Part shown: piece by piece, positions 15,045 to 23,500 of the stretch | Layout of the letters: every line of letters starts with the position of its first letter | How positions within the stretch are numbered: the stretch's first letter is position 1 | NCBI RefSeq assembly: GCF_044466355.1 | Contig: NZ_JBITMQ010000027.1 | Coordinates: 1-64,000 of the forward strand | Direction: 5' to 3' | Source: Actinophytocola sp044466355 | GTDB taxonomy: Bacteria; Actinomycetota; Actinomycetes; Mycobacteriales; Pseudonocardiaceae | DNA: 64,000 bases | Made by a program: the position numbers and the translations under genes | The notes under the pieces: model-generated | What the model was told of the DNA's origin: nothing | Database searches by the model: none | The model's input: the letters and a program-made list of their open reading frames with translations, nothing else

Positions 15045-15983
15045 GTGGCGGCGAGCACGTACGACGAACTGCTGGAAATACCGCGCGGACGCGGGATGCT
15101 GGCGAACGACGTCGCGGAACGGATCGGGCCGGGGCTGCGCGTCGCGTGCGGCGTGACCCCGGAGGACTCCCCCGCGATCGTCCGGCGCAAGGTCGGCGAC
15201 CGGCTGACCGAGCTGTGCGCCAGACTGCCGGCTGACCTGCGGACATCCGTCCTCGCGGCGCTCGCGCTGCACCCGGATGCCGACCACCAGTTCATGCAGG
15301 ACCGGATGGGGTGGGCCGCCCGGCAGATCAACCGCGACCACCCGAGGGCCGCCATCCGGCGGATGAAGGTCGGGTTCGGCATCATCGCCGAGCAGCTCGA
15401 CGACCTCGTCGACGACCCGCGCATCAACCAGGGCTGGCACACCGGCTCGCTGCGCGCGTTGCTCCGAATGGACGTCGACCCGCCGCAGGTGCTCGAGGAA
15501 CGGACCATCGTGTCGACCGCCGACGGGCTGGAGGAGGTCGAGCTGCGGTTCTCCGCCCACGGCAGGGACGACGACCGCACAGCCAACCCGATCACGGCCA
15601 GCGTCCTGTACGGCGGGGAGATCACCGGCACCGACAGCGTCGTACCGAGCCACCGCACGTTCGCGCTGCGGCTGCCCGCGCCGCTGCGGGCGGGTGGGCA
15701 GCACGAGTACGGCGTGCGGTTCAACGCGCGCCCGCGCGCGATCATGCCGCCCTTCTACGTGCTGACGCCGCTGCAGCCGTGCGCGAAGTTCAACCTCCGC
15801 GTCCGGTTCGGCACCGACGTGCCCAAGCAGATCTGGCGGGTCGACGGCATCCCGTCGCGCACCATCGACGACTTCGCGCCCGACGACGCGCTGGTGCCCG
15901 CCGACCGGTTCGGTGAGGTGGCGCTCGAGTTCTCGCGACTGCAACAGGGGCTGAGCTACGGCCTGCGATGGGCGGCACTGTGA
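15045..15983 (+). CDS. Conserved actinobacterial protein of unknown function, linked to Crp regulator
   Basis: A 312-residue soluble protein. Residues 1-125 are predicted mostly helical (for example VRRKVGDRLTELCARL and RRMKVGFGIIAEQLDDLV); residues 130-312 are predicted beta-rich, with LEERTIVSTADGLEEVEL, a middle FALRLPAPLRAGGQHEY and an end segment FGEVALEFSRLQQGL. I do not recognise the family. The GTG start at 15045 has only a weak ribosome site and lies near where transcription should start, so it may be leaderless. It overlaps the Crp-family gene, so both are expressed together. It may sense or modify the same signal. Confidence 0.65.
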   Translation: MAASTYDELLEIPRGRGMLANDVAERIGPGLRVACGVTPEDSPAIVRRKVGDRLTELCARLPADLRTSVLAALALHPDADHQFMQDRMGWAARQINRDHPRAAIRRMKVGFGIIAEQLDDLVDDPRINQGWHTGSLRALLRMDVDPPQVLEERTIVSTADGLEEVELRFSAHGRDDDRTANPITASVLYGGEITGTDSVVPSHRTFALRLPAPLRAGGQHEYGVRFNARPRAIMPPFYVLTPLQPCAKFNLRVRFGTDVPKQIWRVDGIPSRTIDDFAPDDALVPADRFGEVALEFSRLQQGLSYGLRWAAL

Positions 15984-16675
15984 CGCAGGGCGAGCTGGTT
16001 CCCGAGACGTTCCTCAGCTACCTCGGCCGCGACGACCACGCCTTCCTGCTCGGCCGGGGCGAGACCCGCACGCGGCCCGCCGACACGGTGCTCATGCACG
16101 AGGGCGACCCCACCAACCACGTGCTGGTGTTGCTGTCGGGCTGGGTGCGGGTCTACCGGACCACACCGGACGGTCAGGTCGTGCTGCTCGCGCTGCGCGG
16201 GCCGGGCGACGTGATCGGCGACATCGCGGCGCTGCTGGACTTCCCGCGCACGGCGACCGTGGATTCCATGCAGGACACGGGTTTCGTGCAGTACCGCAGC
16301 GACGAGTTCCTCGCGTGCGTGCACGAGCGGCCCGCGCTGGGTTTCGCGTTGCTCAAGCAGATGGCGGTGCGGCTGCGTGACTCCGACGCGGCGCGCTACG
16401 ACTTCGCGGCCATGGACGTCGCGCAGCGGGTCGCGGCGTACCTGGTGTACCTCGCGGACATGCACGGCACCATGACCGAACGCGGCGTCGAGGTGCGGAT
16501 GCCGTTGACACAGCAGGACATCGCGAACCGCGTCGGTGGTTCGCTGCGTGCCGTCGCCCGTGCCGTGGCGACGTTCCGCGAGCGCGGGATCCTGATCACC
16601 GGCCGCCGCGCGTTCGTGCTGACCGCCCCCGGCGTGTTGCGCTCGTTCTCCGGGAACATGCCAAACGGCACATAG
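15968..16675 (+). CDS. Crp/Fnr-family transcriptional regulator
   Basis: A 235-residue regulator with a cyclic-nucleotide-binding-type barrel (about 15-130), including the cassette PGDVIGDIAALLDFPRTATV that resembles the phosphate-binding loop of CAP (Arg and Thr-Ala kept, Glu replaced by Asp). A long dimer helix follows, then a winged helix-turn-helix (LTQQDIANRVGGSLRAVARAVATF). It has no Fnr cysteine cluster. The ATG at 15968 overlaps the previous gene by 16 bases; a GTG at 15980 would give a four-base GTGA overlap and is equally plausible. The cyclase-like gene at 14288 could make its ligand, which is an inference from position. Confidence 0.93.
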   Translation: MGGTVTQGELVPETFLSYLGRDDHAFLLGRGETRTRPADTVLMHEGDPTNHVLVLLSGWVRVYRTTPDGQVVLLALRGPGDVIGDIAALLDFPRTATVDSMQDTGFVQYRSDEFLACVHERPALGFALLKQMAVRLRDSDAARYDFAAMDVAQRVAAYLVYLADMHGTMTERGVEVRMPLTQQDIANRVGGSLRAVARAVATFRERGILITGRRAFVLTAPGVLRSFSGNMPNGT

Positions 16676-16767
16676 CGAAAGTGCCATGGGTCGTCGAACA
16701 AACCCCGCGTAGAGCGCACGCTACTCCTTGCCCGGCTAAAAGGAAATGCCGGGGCGGGGAGGCGGAC

Positions 16768-16866
16768 ATGAGATACATCTGCACGGTTTCCGCGGCATTC
16801 CGGTTGGGGTTCTGGATGTTCCTGGCCGGAGTCGTGTGCGGACTCTTCATCGGCCTCCACGCCTGA
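16768..16866 (+). CDS. 32-residue single-span membrane peptide
   Basis: A 33-codon frame with a good ribosome site (GGGGAGGCGG) seven bases before the ATG. The product starts MRYICTVSAAFRLGF and has one hydrophobic span (about 10-30) ending in GLFIGLHA. It lies about 90 bases after the Crp-family gene and before another tiny frame. The ribosome site and clean membrane span argue that it is translated; no family is known to me. Confidence 0.45.
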   Translation: MRYICTVSAAFRLGFWMFLAGVVCGLFIGLHA

Positions 16867-16890
16867 CGCGAGGTAATAAGGAGGCCCGCG

Positions 16891-16923
16891 ATGGAAAGCC
16901 ATTTCCTGCTGATCCTGCTGTGA
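16891..16923 (+). CDS. 10-residue micro-ORF with consensus ribosome site
   Basis: A perfect AAGGAGG sequence lies eight bases before ATG at 16891. The frame then codes MESHFLLILL and stops. It begins 24 bases after the 32-residue peptide gene. The ribosome site is among the best in the window, so either a hydrophobic micropeptide is made or the frame is a regulatory leader. No larger gene follows on this strand, which argues against an attenuation leader. Confidence 0.3.
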   Translation: MESHFLLILL

Positions 16924-16984
16924 GAGGGCCGAGAGCGCGGACTGCCGACGACTGGGGGTCGCCGGCTGCCCGCTGAGGCCAACT

Positions 16985-17037
16985 GCCCTGGACGACGCTT
17001 TCGGGACACCCAACGTCCCGAAAGCGTCGTTCAGGGC
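16985..17037. repeat. Inverted repeat / terminator, GACGCTTTCGGG family, copy B
   Basis: Two 23-base arms (16985-17007 and 17015-17037) with one mismatch and a 7-base loop. The inner part GACGCTTTCGGGAC / GTCCCGAAAGCGTC is shared with the copy at 7389-7441. It sits directly before the stop of the acyl-CoA dehydrogenase gene on the minus strand and probably ends that transcript. Confidence 0.85.
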
Positions 17038-17038
17038 A

Positions 17039-18190
17039 TCACACGAACGCGTTGATGTTCGTGAGCTTGCGGCCGATCAGGAGCTTCTGCACCTGGCTCG
17101 TGCCCTCGTAGAGGGTCATCACGCGGGCGTCGCGAAGGATCTTGGCGACCGGGTACTCGTCGAGGTAGCCGTAGCCGCCGTACACCTGGATCGCGAGGTT
17201 CGCCGCCGTGACCGCGTTCTCGCTCGCGTACAGCTTCGCCATGGAGGCCTCCGTGTTGAACGGGAGCCCCCGGTCGACCAGGTCCGCCACCCGCCACACC
17301 AGCAGCCGGGCCGCGTCGGTGCCGACGGCCATGTCCGCGAGCATCTGCTGGACCAGCTGGAACGAGGCGATCGGCTTGCCGAACTGGTGCCGCTCCCCCG
17401 CGTACTTCACCGAGGCCTCGAGCGCCGCCCGCGCGAGCCCGACACAGCCCGCGGCGACCGACATGCGGCCCTTGTCCAGCGCGGCCATCGCGATCTTGAA
17501 GCCCTGCCCCGGTTCGCCGAGCACGGCGTCGTCGCCGACCCGGACGCCGTCGAGGACCAGTTCCCCGGTCGACTGGCCGCGCAGGCCGAGCTTGCCCTTG
17601 ATCTCGTGGTGGGTGAACCCGTCGGAGTCGGTGGGCACCAGGAACGCCGTCACGCCACGCGGCCCCGGCTCACCGGTGCGGGCGAAGACCAGCGCGACGT
17701 CGGCCCAGGTGCCGTTGGTGATGAACATCTTCGAGCCGGACAGCGCCCACCCGTCGCCGTCGCGGACGGCCTTGGTGGCGAGGTTGCCCGCGTCCGAACC
17801 GGTGTCGGGTTCGGTCAGTCCGAAGCAGGCGAGCGACTCGCCCGCGCACAGGCGGGTGAGCCAGCGCTGCTTCTGCTCCTCGGTGCCGTAGGTGCCGATC
17901 GTCTTGCCGACGAGCCCGAGCGAGACGGACACGATCCCGCGGATGGCCGAGTCGCCGCGGCCGAGCTCCTCCATCATCAGGCAGTACGACAGGTGGTTCC
18001 CGCCGGAGCCGCCGTACTCCTCCGGGATGGTCAGCCCCAGGAACCCGACGCCGGCGAGCTTGCCGACGATCGCCCGGTCGACCTGCTCGGCCCGGTCCCA
18101 GTCACGGACGTGGGGCACGACCTCCCGGTCGACGAAGTCCCGCGCGAGCTCCCGCAGCGCGGCCTGCTCTTCGGTGAGCGACAAGTCCAT
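17039..18190 (-). CDS. Acyl-CoA dehydrogenase
   Basis: A 383-residue FAD enzyme that makes the alpha-beta double bond in acyl-CoA. It shows the N-terminal helical domain (MDLSLTEEQAALRELARDFV), the substrate/FAD loop CFGLTEPDTGSDAGNL, GSKMFITNG, and the C-terminal helical domain with RHQFGKPIASFQLVQ and YGGYGYLDEYPVAKILRD. The catalytic Glu is in the TLYEGTSQVQ motif, as in short/medium-chain enzymes. The start at 18190 is the only one that fits the family's length. It stands alone; its redox partner is not nearby. Confidence 0.95.
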   Translation of the reverse strand: MDLSLTEEQAALRELARDFVDREVVPHVRDWDRAEQVDRAIVGKLAGVGFLGLTIPEEYGGSGGNHLSYCLMMEELGRGDSAIRGIVSVSLGLVGKTIGTYGTEEQKQRWLTRLCAGESLACFGLTEPDTGSDAGNLATKAVRDGDGWALSGSKMFITNGTWADVALVFARTGEPGPRGVTAFLVPTDSDGFTHHEIKGKLGLRGQSTGELVLDGVRVGDDAVLGEPGQGFKIAMAALDKGRMSVAAGCVGLARAALEASVKYAGERHQFGKPIASFQLVQQMLADMAVGTDAARLLVWRVADLVDRGLPFNTEASMAKLYASENAVTAANLAIQVYGGYGYLDEYPVAKILRDARVMTLYEGTSQVQKLLIGRKLTNINAFV

Positions 18191-18382
18191 GACCTGCACC
18201 TTACGGTCATCCGGGGCGCGGCGGTGACCACGGCTGGAAAGACCGTCCGCTCCGCCCAACCGCCCTGTGCGGCGCGCACTGTCACGCTGCGCACCCGAGA
18301 ACACCCACCTTTGTGGCCGACGCAACGCGCGCGAACGTGACACGTCCTCCCACGAAAGCCCTATTGGGAGGGAGCCGAGAAA

Positions 18383-18910
18383 ATGTTACGAAGAACCGGA
18401 TTACTGGTTTCCCTGCTGGCAATCATGATCGCACTGCTGCCCGCGACGACCGCCACGGCGGCACCGTATTGCGGCATCACGTGGGGATCACTCACGAAGT
18501 CCGCCCCGATGGCGGGAACGGGCACCCTGACGAACATCAGATCAGGCCGTCACGACTGTTACGACCGTCTGGTTTTCGACGTGTCCGGCAACCCCCGCGG
18601 GTACCACGTGTCCTATGTGAACACGATGCGCGAGGACCCGACCGGCCGCGTGATCCCGTTGCGGGGCGGCGCGAAACTGTCCGTCACGGTGCACGCGCCC
18701 GCGTACGACTCCGCCGGTCGGCCGACCTATCGGTACTCGAACCGCAATGAGCTGGTCAACGTGACCGGGTACCGGACGTTCCGGCAGGTCGCGTGGGCAG
18801 GGTCGTTCGAGGGTCTGACGACGGTCGGCCTCGGGGTGCGCGCACGGTTGCCGTTCCGCGTGTTCACGTTGCCGGGCAGGGTGGTCGTCGACGTGGCCCA
18901 CCTGTGGTGA
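18383..18910 (+). CDS. Secreted AMIN-like domain protein, with two TTA codons in the signal peptide
   Basis: A 175-residue secreted protein. A signal peptide (about 1-27, cleavage after TATA, with AXA-type site before APYCG) precedes a beta-rich domain containing two cysteines (PYCGITWG and RHDCYDRLVFD), GYHVSYV and the C-terminal RVVVDVAHLW, which fits the actinobacterial AMIN-like domain found in cell-envelope proteins. GGGAGGGA precedes the ATG. Codons 2 and 7 are both TTA, and rare CGA and AGA codons lie between them, so translation of the signal peptide may depend on the bldA tRNA and be limited to late growth. Confidence 0.85.
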   Translation: MLRRTGLLVSLLAIMIALLPATTATAAPYCGITWGSLTKSAPMAGTGTLTNIRSGRHDCYDRLVFDVSGNPRGYHVSYVNTMREDPTGRVIPLRGGAKLSVTVHAPAYDSAGRPTYRYSNRNELVNVTGYRTFRQVAWAGSFEGLTTVGLGVRARLPFRVFTLPGRVVVDVAHLW

Positions 18911-18968
18911 CCGATCAGTTGAGCGGGCTCGTCGGCTTGCGCGGACGAGCCCGCCACGCTGCGACGAG

Positions 18969-19562
18969 TCAGCTCACCCCGGCGCCGTGTGCGGCCACCC
19001 ACCGTTCCATCGAGTACTCGACCATCGTGATCAGTGTGTTCTTCACCGAGTCGCGGTCGCGGGCGTCGCAGCGGACGATGGGGACCTCCTCGGAGATGGC
19101 GAGGGCGTCGCGGACCTCGTCGACGCCGTGGGTCTGCTTGCCGTCGAAGCAGTTCAGCGCGACGACGTACGGCAGCGCGCGGTCCTCGAAGAAGTCGATC
19201 GGGGAGAACGAGTCCGCGAGGCGGCGCGTGTCCGTGAGCACCACGGCACCGATCGCGCCGCGCACCAGGTCGTCCCACATGAACCAGAATCGTTCCTGGC
19301 CCGGCGTGCCGAAGAGGTAGAGCACGAGGTCCTTGTCCAGCGACACGCGGCCGAAGTCCATGGCGACCGTGGTGGTCTGCTTGCGTGGCACGGCATCCAG
19401 GTTGTCGACGCCGACGCTGGCCGAGGTCATGACCGCTTCGGTGGTCAGCGGCATGATCTCCGACACCGAACCGACGAACGTGGTCTTGCCCGCGCCGAAG
19501 CCGCCACCGACGACGATCTTCACCGATGTGAGCGACGGGGCGTCAAAGCCGACGGAGTCCAC
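18969..19562 (-). CDS. cvnD: Conservon GTPase (CvnD-type, Ras-like)
   Basis: A 197-residue small GTPase with the P-loop GGFGAGKTTFVGS, a switch region with MDFGRVSL, the DxxG-position motif in FGTPGQERFW and an NCFD base-recognition motif in place of NKxD. It belongs to the family encoded as the last gene of conservons (kinase, roadblock, DUF742, GTPase). It overlaps the DUF742 gene by 20 bases. In the family the four proteins form a membrane complex likened to a G-protein-coupled sensor. The C-terminus is not lipidated in an obvious way. Confidence 0.96.
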   Translation of the reverse strand: MDSVGFDAPSLTSVKIVVGGGFGAGKTTFVGSVSEIMPLTTEAVMTSASVGVDNLDAVPRKQTTTVAMDFGRVSLDKDLVLYLFGTPGQERFWFMWDDLVRGAIGAVVLTDTRRLADSFSPIDFFEDRALPYVVALNCFDGKQTHGVDEVRDALAISEEVPIVRCDARDRDSVKNTLITMVEYSMERWVAAHGAGVS

Positions 19563-20115
19563 TCAAAACCCTTTCCATCAACATGAGATGTGCTTTGTTC
19601 GCGCCACCGGTGGCGGTCTTGTGCACGATCACGAGTCCGAGCCCGGCCATGTCGCCGAGCAGCACCTTCGCCACCCCGAGCGGCACGGCCAGCAGCGTGG
19701 CGACCTCGGCGACCGACCTCGGCTCCGCGCACAGCTCGGCAACACTCCGGTGCTCGGTCTGCGTCAGCGCGTCGATGTTCTCGCCGTGTTCGCTCGTGGA
19801 CACCATGGTCTCGATCCGCAGGTCCACTGTGGACTTGGTACGGCCGCGGGTCCACGCGTACGGGCGCACCATCTGTGCGTCCGCGACCAGGTCCTCGTCG
19901 GTGACCGGGTAGATCGCCGGGGTCACGACCGGCGCGGAGGACGGGATGGTCCACGACCACGCCGCCCGGTCGACGACCTCCTGGCCGGACGGGTCCGTCG
20001 GCGGCGGCTGGGCCACCTGCTCGGCGCCCTTCCTCCTCCGCTTGCGCTTCCCGCCCCCGAGCGTCAGCCCGTTGAGGACGTCGGCGAAGCCGTCATCCGT
20101 GCCGTCGGTGCTCAC
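19543..20115 (-). CDS. cvnC: Conservon DUF742 protein (CvnC-type)
   Basis: A 190-residue protein with an acidic, Lys/Arg-rich N-terminus and a DUF742 winged-helix-like domain from about residue 75 (VRPYAWTRGRTKSTVDLRIETMVS) through the helices that follow (SVAELCAEPRSVAEVATLLAVPLGVAKVLLGDMAGLGLV). It lies between the roadblock and GTPase genes with four- and 20-base overlaps. The family forms part of the conservon complex; a role in DNA binding or as an adaptor is suggested in the literature on the group but unsettled. Confidence 0.95.
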   Translation of the reverse strand: MSTDGTDDGFADVLNGLTLGGGKRKRRRKGAEQVAQPPPTDPSGQEVVDRAAWSWTIPSSAPVVTPAIYPVTDEDLVADAQMVRPYAWTRGRTKSTVDLRIETMVSTSEHGENIDALTQTEHRSVAELCAEPRSVAEVATLLAVPLGVAKVLLGDMAGLGLVIVHKTATGGANKAHLMLMERVLSGLRRL

Positions 20116-20552
20116 GCCGGCAGCCCAACCATCCTCCCGGCGGCTCCCTGGAGCTGCGCCCGGAGCTCAGGCGTCAGGATCTGGCCGACCCGGTCGACGA
20201 GCAGCGTCATCTCGTACGCGACCTGCCCGATGTCGCACAGCGGCGACGCGAGCACGGCCAGCGCCGACCCGTCGCTGATGGCCATCAGCAACATGATCCC
20301 GCCGTCCATCTCGACGATGGTCTCCTTGACGCCACCCGCCTCGAAACAGCGGGCCGCGCCCTGGGTGAGCGACACGAGGCCGGACGCGACGGCGGCCAGC
20401 TGGTCCGCGCGGTCGATCGGCAGCCGGGCGGAAGAGGTGAGCAGCATCCCGTCCGCGGACACCACGACGGCGTGCGCGACACCGGGGACCCGCTCGGCGA
20501 AGTCGTTGACCAACCATCCGAACTGACTTGGTTGGGTCTGCGGCGAAGTCAT
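20112..20552 (-). CDS. cvnB: Conservon roadblock/LC7 protein (CvnB-type)
   Basis: A 146-residue roadblock/LC7-domain protein: FGWLVNDFAERVPGVAHAVVVSADGMLLTSS, then GLVSLTQGAARCFEAGG and IVEMDGGIMLLMAIS. Proteins of this type act as GTPase-activating or scaffolding partners of small GTPases; here the partner is CvnD. It shares four bases with the kinase gene upstream and four with the DUF742 gene downstream, so the four are one polycistron. Confidence 0.96.
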   Translation of the reverse strand: MTSPQTQPSQFGWLVNDFAERVPGVAHAVVVSADGMLLTSSARLPIDRADQLAAVASGLVSLTQGAARCFEAGGVKETIVEMDGGIMLLMAISDGSALAVLASPLCDIGQVAYEMTLLVDRVGQILTPELRAQLQGAAGRMVGLPA

Positions 20553-23500
20553 TCACTCTCCTGTTGCTGCTTGTGGTCGAAACCGTTCGCGGAACCGCGG
20601 TCCGCCAGGCTCCTGCGCCCGCGGGACAGCCCCTTCTGGAAGCCGGCGAGCCGCCCGCGCGTCTCCTCGGCACGGCCCGCCCTCGGTGACGGCGCCGCAC
20701 CGTTTCCGTTCCCGGAATGGGAAACGCTGCCCGGCACCAGGTTCTGCCGGGGGCTTCGCCGGGGCAGGCCGCCGGACGTGAAGTCCACCGGGGTCGCCGT
20801 GGACACCTGGTTCGCGGCCCGCCAGCCGATGTCCGCGGCGAACCGCCAGCCGGCGCCGGACAGGTCGAGCCGTGTGGTGTCCCCAGTGGACACCGGCGGC
20901 GGTCCGGCCGGTCGATCTGGACGGGGCGGGGTCACCGGAGCGGCGTTGGGGGAGGGGGGTTCGCCGCCGCCCCGGTGATCCCGCGCCCTGCGGACGCCCT
21001 GCCGGTAGTCGCTCAACCGGCTGCGAACGTCGTCCGCATCGCGCCCGTGCCGAGGCGGTCCGTCGGTCGTGCCGGTGGCGGCACTGCCGGGGACCAGGTT
21101 CTGCCTCGGGCTGCGGCGCGGCAGCCCTCCCGAGGTGAAGTCGGACGGCTCGGTCTTCGACGCGGCACGGGCGGCGTCGAAGCCGGAGTCGGCGGCGAAG
21201 TTCCACGCGTCGCCACCGCTCTGCTGATCGTCCTTGCTCGGGGGGTCGGGTCGCATGGCGGCAGCGGTGGCGTCGTCCACCGCCGGGTCGGACACCGCGC
21301 GGAACCAGGCCGACACCATCTCGTCGAAGATCGGCGTCGTCTCCTCGATCGCCGACCGGTCGACCGGGGTGCCCGCGGTCCACCACCCGCTGCCGTTGTC
21401 CTGCTCGTCGCCCGGCGAGGAGAACAGCCCCGCGCCGTGGGCCTGGCGTGCGGGCGGCTCGAACGGGCCGCGTGGGCGGGCGATGTCCTTCGGGCCCACG
21501 GGGTTGGCACGCGGGCCGGGGACCTTCCCGCCCGGCGAGCGGCGCGGCAGCGGCGTGTGGCCGCCGGCCTGCTCGTCCGGTGTGGACTCCGCGGGCCCGT
21601 CGTCGGCGGTCGGTGCGGGCTCCTCCCGCGGTGCGGGTTTCGGCAGCGGCGCGGGCTTGAGCCCGCCCGCGTGGCCGTTGCTGTGCCCGTTGCTGTGCCC
21701 GTTGGTCTGGCCGTTGGTCTGGCCGTTCGTGTGCCCGTTGCTGTGGCCGTTCGTTCCGTTGACGTGCGTGCCGTTGGCGCCGTTGGTGTGCACACGTTCG
21801 CCCGCCAGCGAGAACGGCGCGAGCAGGCTGGTGCCGTTCGCCTGCGTCTTCTCCTTCCTCGGCTCGGCCGGGGTCGCCACCTGCACGATCACGTCCGAAG
21901 GCACGGTGACGGTCGCCCGCACGCCCTTGACGTCGGTGCCGCCGTTCAACCGGACCTCGATGCCGTGCCGTCCGGCGAGGCGGCCGATCACGAACAGGCC
22001 CATGCGTCGCGACGTCGCCACGTCGATCAGGCCGGAGTCGGCGAGCTTCGCGTTCGCCTCGTCCAGTTCGGCCTGGTTCATGCCGATGCCCTCGTCGAGC
22101 ACCGCGATACAGACCGAGCCGTCCTCGAAGGAGTGGCTCGCGATCGTCACCTGCGTGTCCGGCGCGGAGAACGCGGTCGCGTTGTCGAGCAGCTCCGCCG
22201 TGAGGCGCACCAGGTCGCCGACGGCGTACCCGACCACCTGCACCGACGGCGGCGGCAGCAGCACGACCCGCTGGTACTGCTCGATCTCCGAGACCGCCGC
22301 CCGCAGCAGGTCGGCCAGGTTCGCCGGCCGCTGCGAACGCCTGCCGCCCTCGCTGCCCGACAGCACCATGAGGTTCTCGTTGTTGCGGCGCATGCGGGTG
22401 GCGAGGTGGTCGAGCTGGAACAGCGTGGCGAGCTGGTCGGAGTCCTCCTCGTCGCGCTCGAGCCGTTCGAGGAGCTGCAGCTGGCGCTGCACCAGCCCCT
22501 GGCTGCGGCGCGACAGGTTCACGAACACCGACGAGTAGGTGGCCCGCAGGCCGGCCTGTTCGGTGGCGAGCCGGACCGCCTGGCGTTGCACGGCGTCGAA
22601 CGCGCGGGCCACCTGCCCGACCTCGTCCATCGACGTCACCGGCATCGGCGGCAGTTCGATGTCGCCCGCGTGCTCGCCCCGGTCCCGGATGCGGACGACC
22701 GCGGCGGGCAGCGCGCGCTCCGCCACGTCGAGCGCGCCGTTGCGCAGTGCGTTGAGCGAGCCGAGCAGGTGACGGCCGACCACGAACATCACCGCGATCG
22801 CGACGACCAGCGCCACGAGCAGGATGACCGCGGCGAGGCCCGCGCCGTCACTCGCCTCGTCCTGGAGCGCGGCGGACCGGTCGCTCAGGTCCTCGGCGAG
22901 CACGGCGGCGACGTCGCCGATTCGCGTCGCGGTGAGCGTCGAGCCCTCCTGCCAGGAGGAGGCGGTGGTCGGCAGCGGTGTGCCGGGCCGGTTGCCGATC
23001 ACGGCGGCGACCACGTTGTTGCGGCCCGCGATGCCGGTGCCGGAGACGGTGGTGTCGTACCGCTCGGCGCGGTCCTCGCCGACGAGCGAGTAGAAGTCGG
23101 CGAGCCGGTCGGCCTGCCTGCCGACGGACGCGGTGAGGGCCTCGACCTCGGGGCTGGTGAGGCTGCCCCGCGCGATGCCGACGGCGATCACGGCCTGCTG
23201 GTAGGAGACCTCTTCCTTGATCTCCTCGAGGTCGTACAGCGCGGCCGCGGTCGACGCGAGCGTCGGGTCGATCGCCTCGGACGCCATGGTCCGGTCGAAC
23301 CGCAGGAGCGCGTCGACGACCGCGGAGTAGCGGGTGACCGCGTTGGCCGCGTCGAAGCCGGGCCGCGCGACCTGGTCGCGGATGTTCGCGAGCTCGCCGA
23401 GCCAGCGTTCGACGTCGGCGTAGCGGGCGGCGGCGGCCTCGTGGTCGAGCGTGACGCGGCCCGCCGCGCGCAGGAACGCGGCCTGCGCGGCGTCGGTGGC

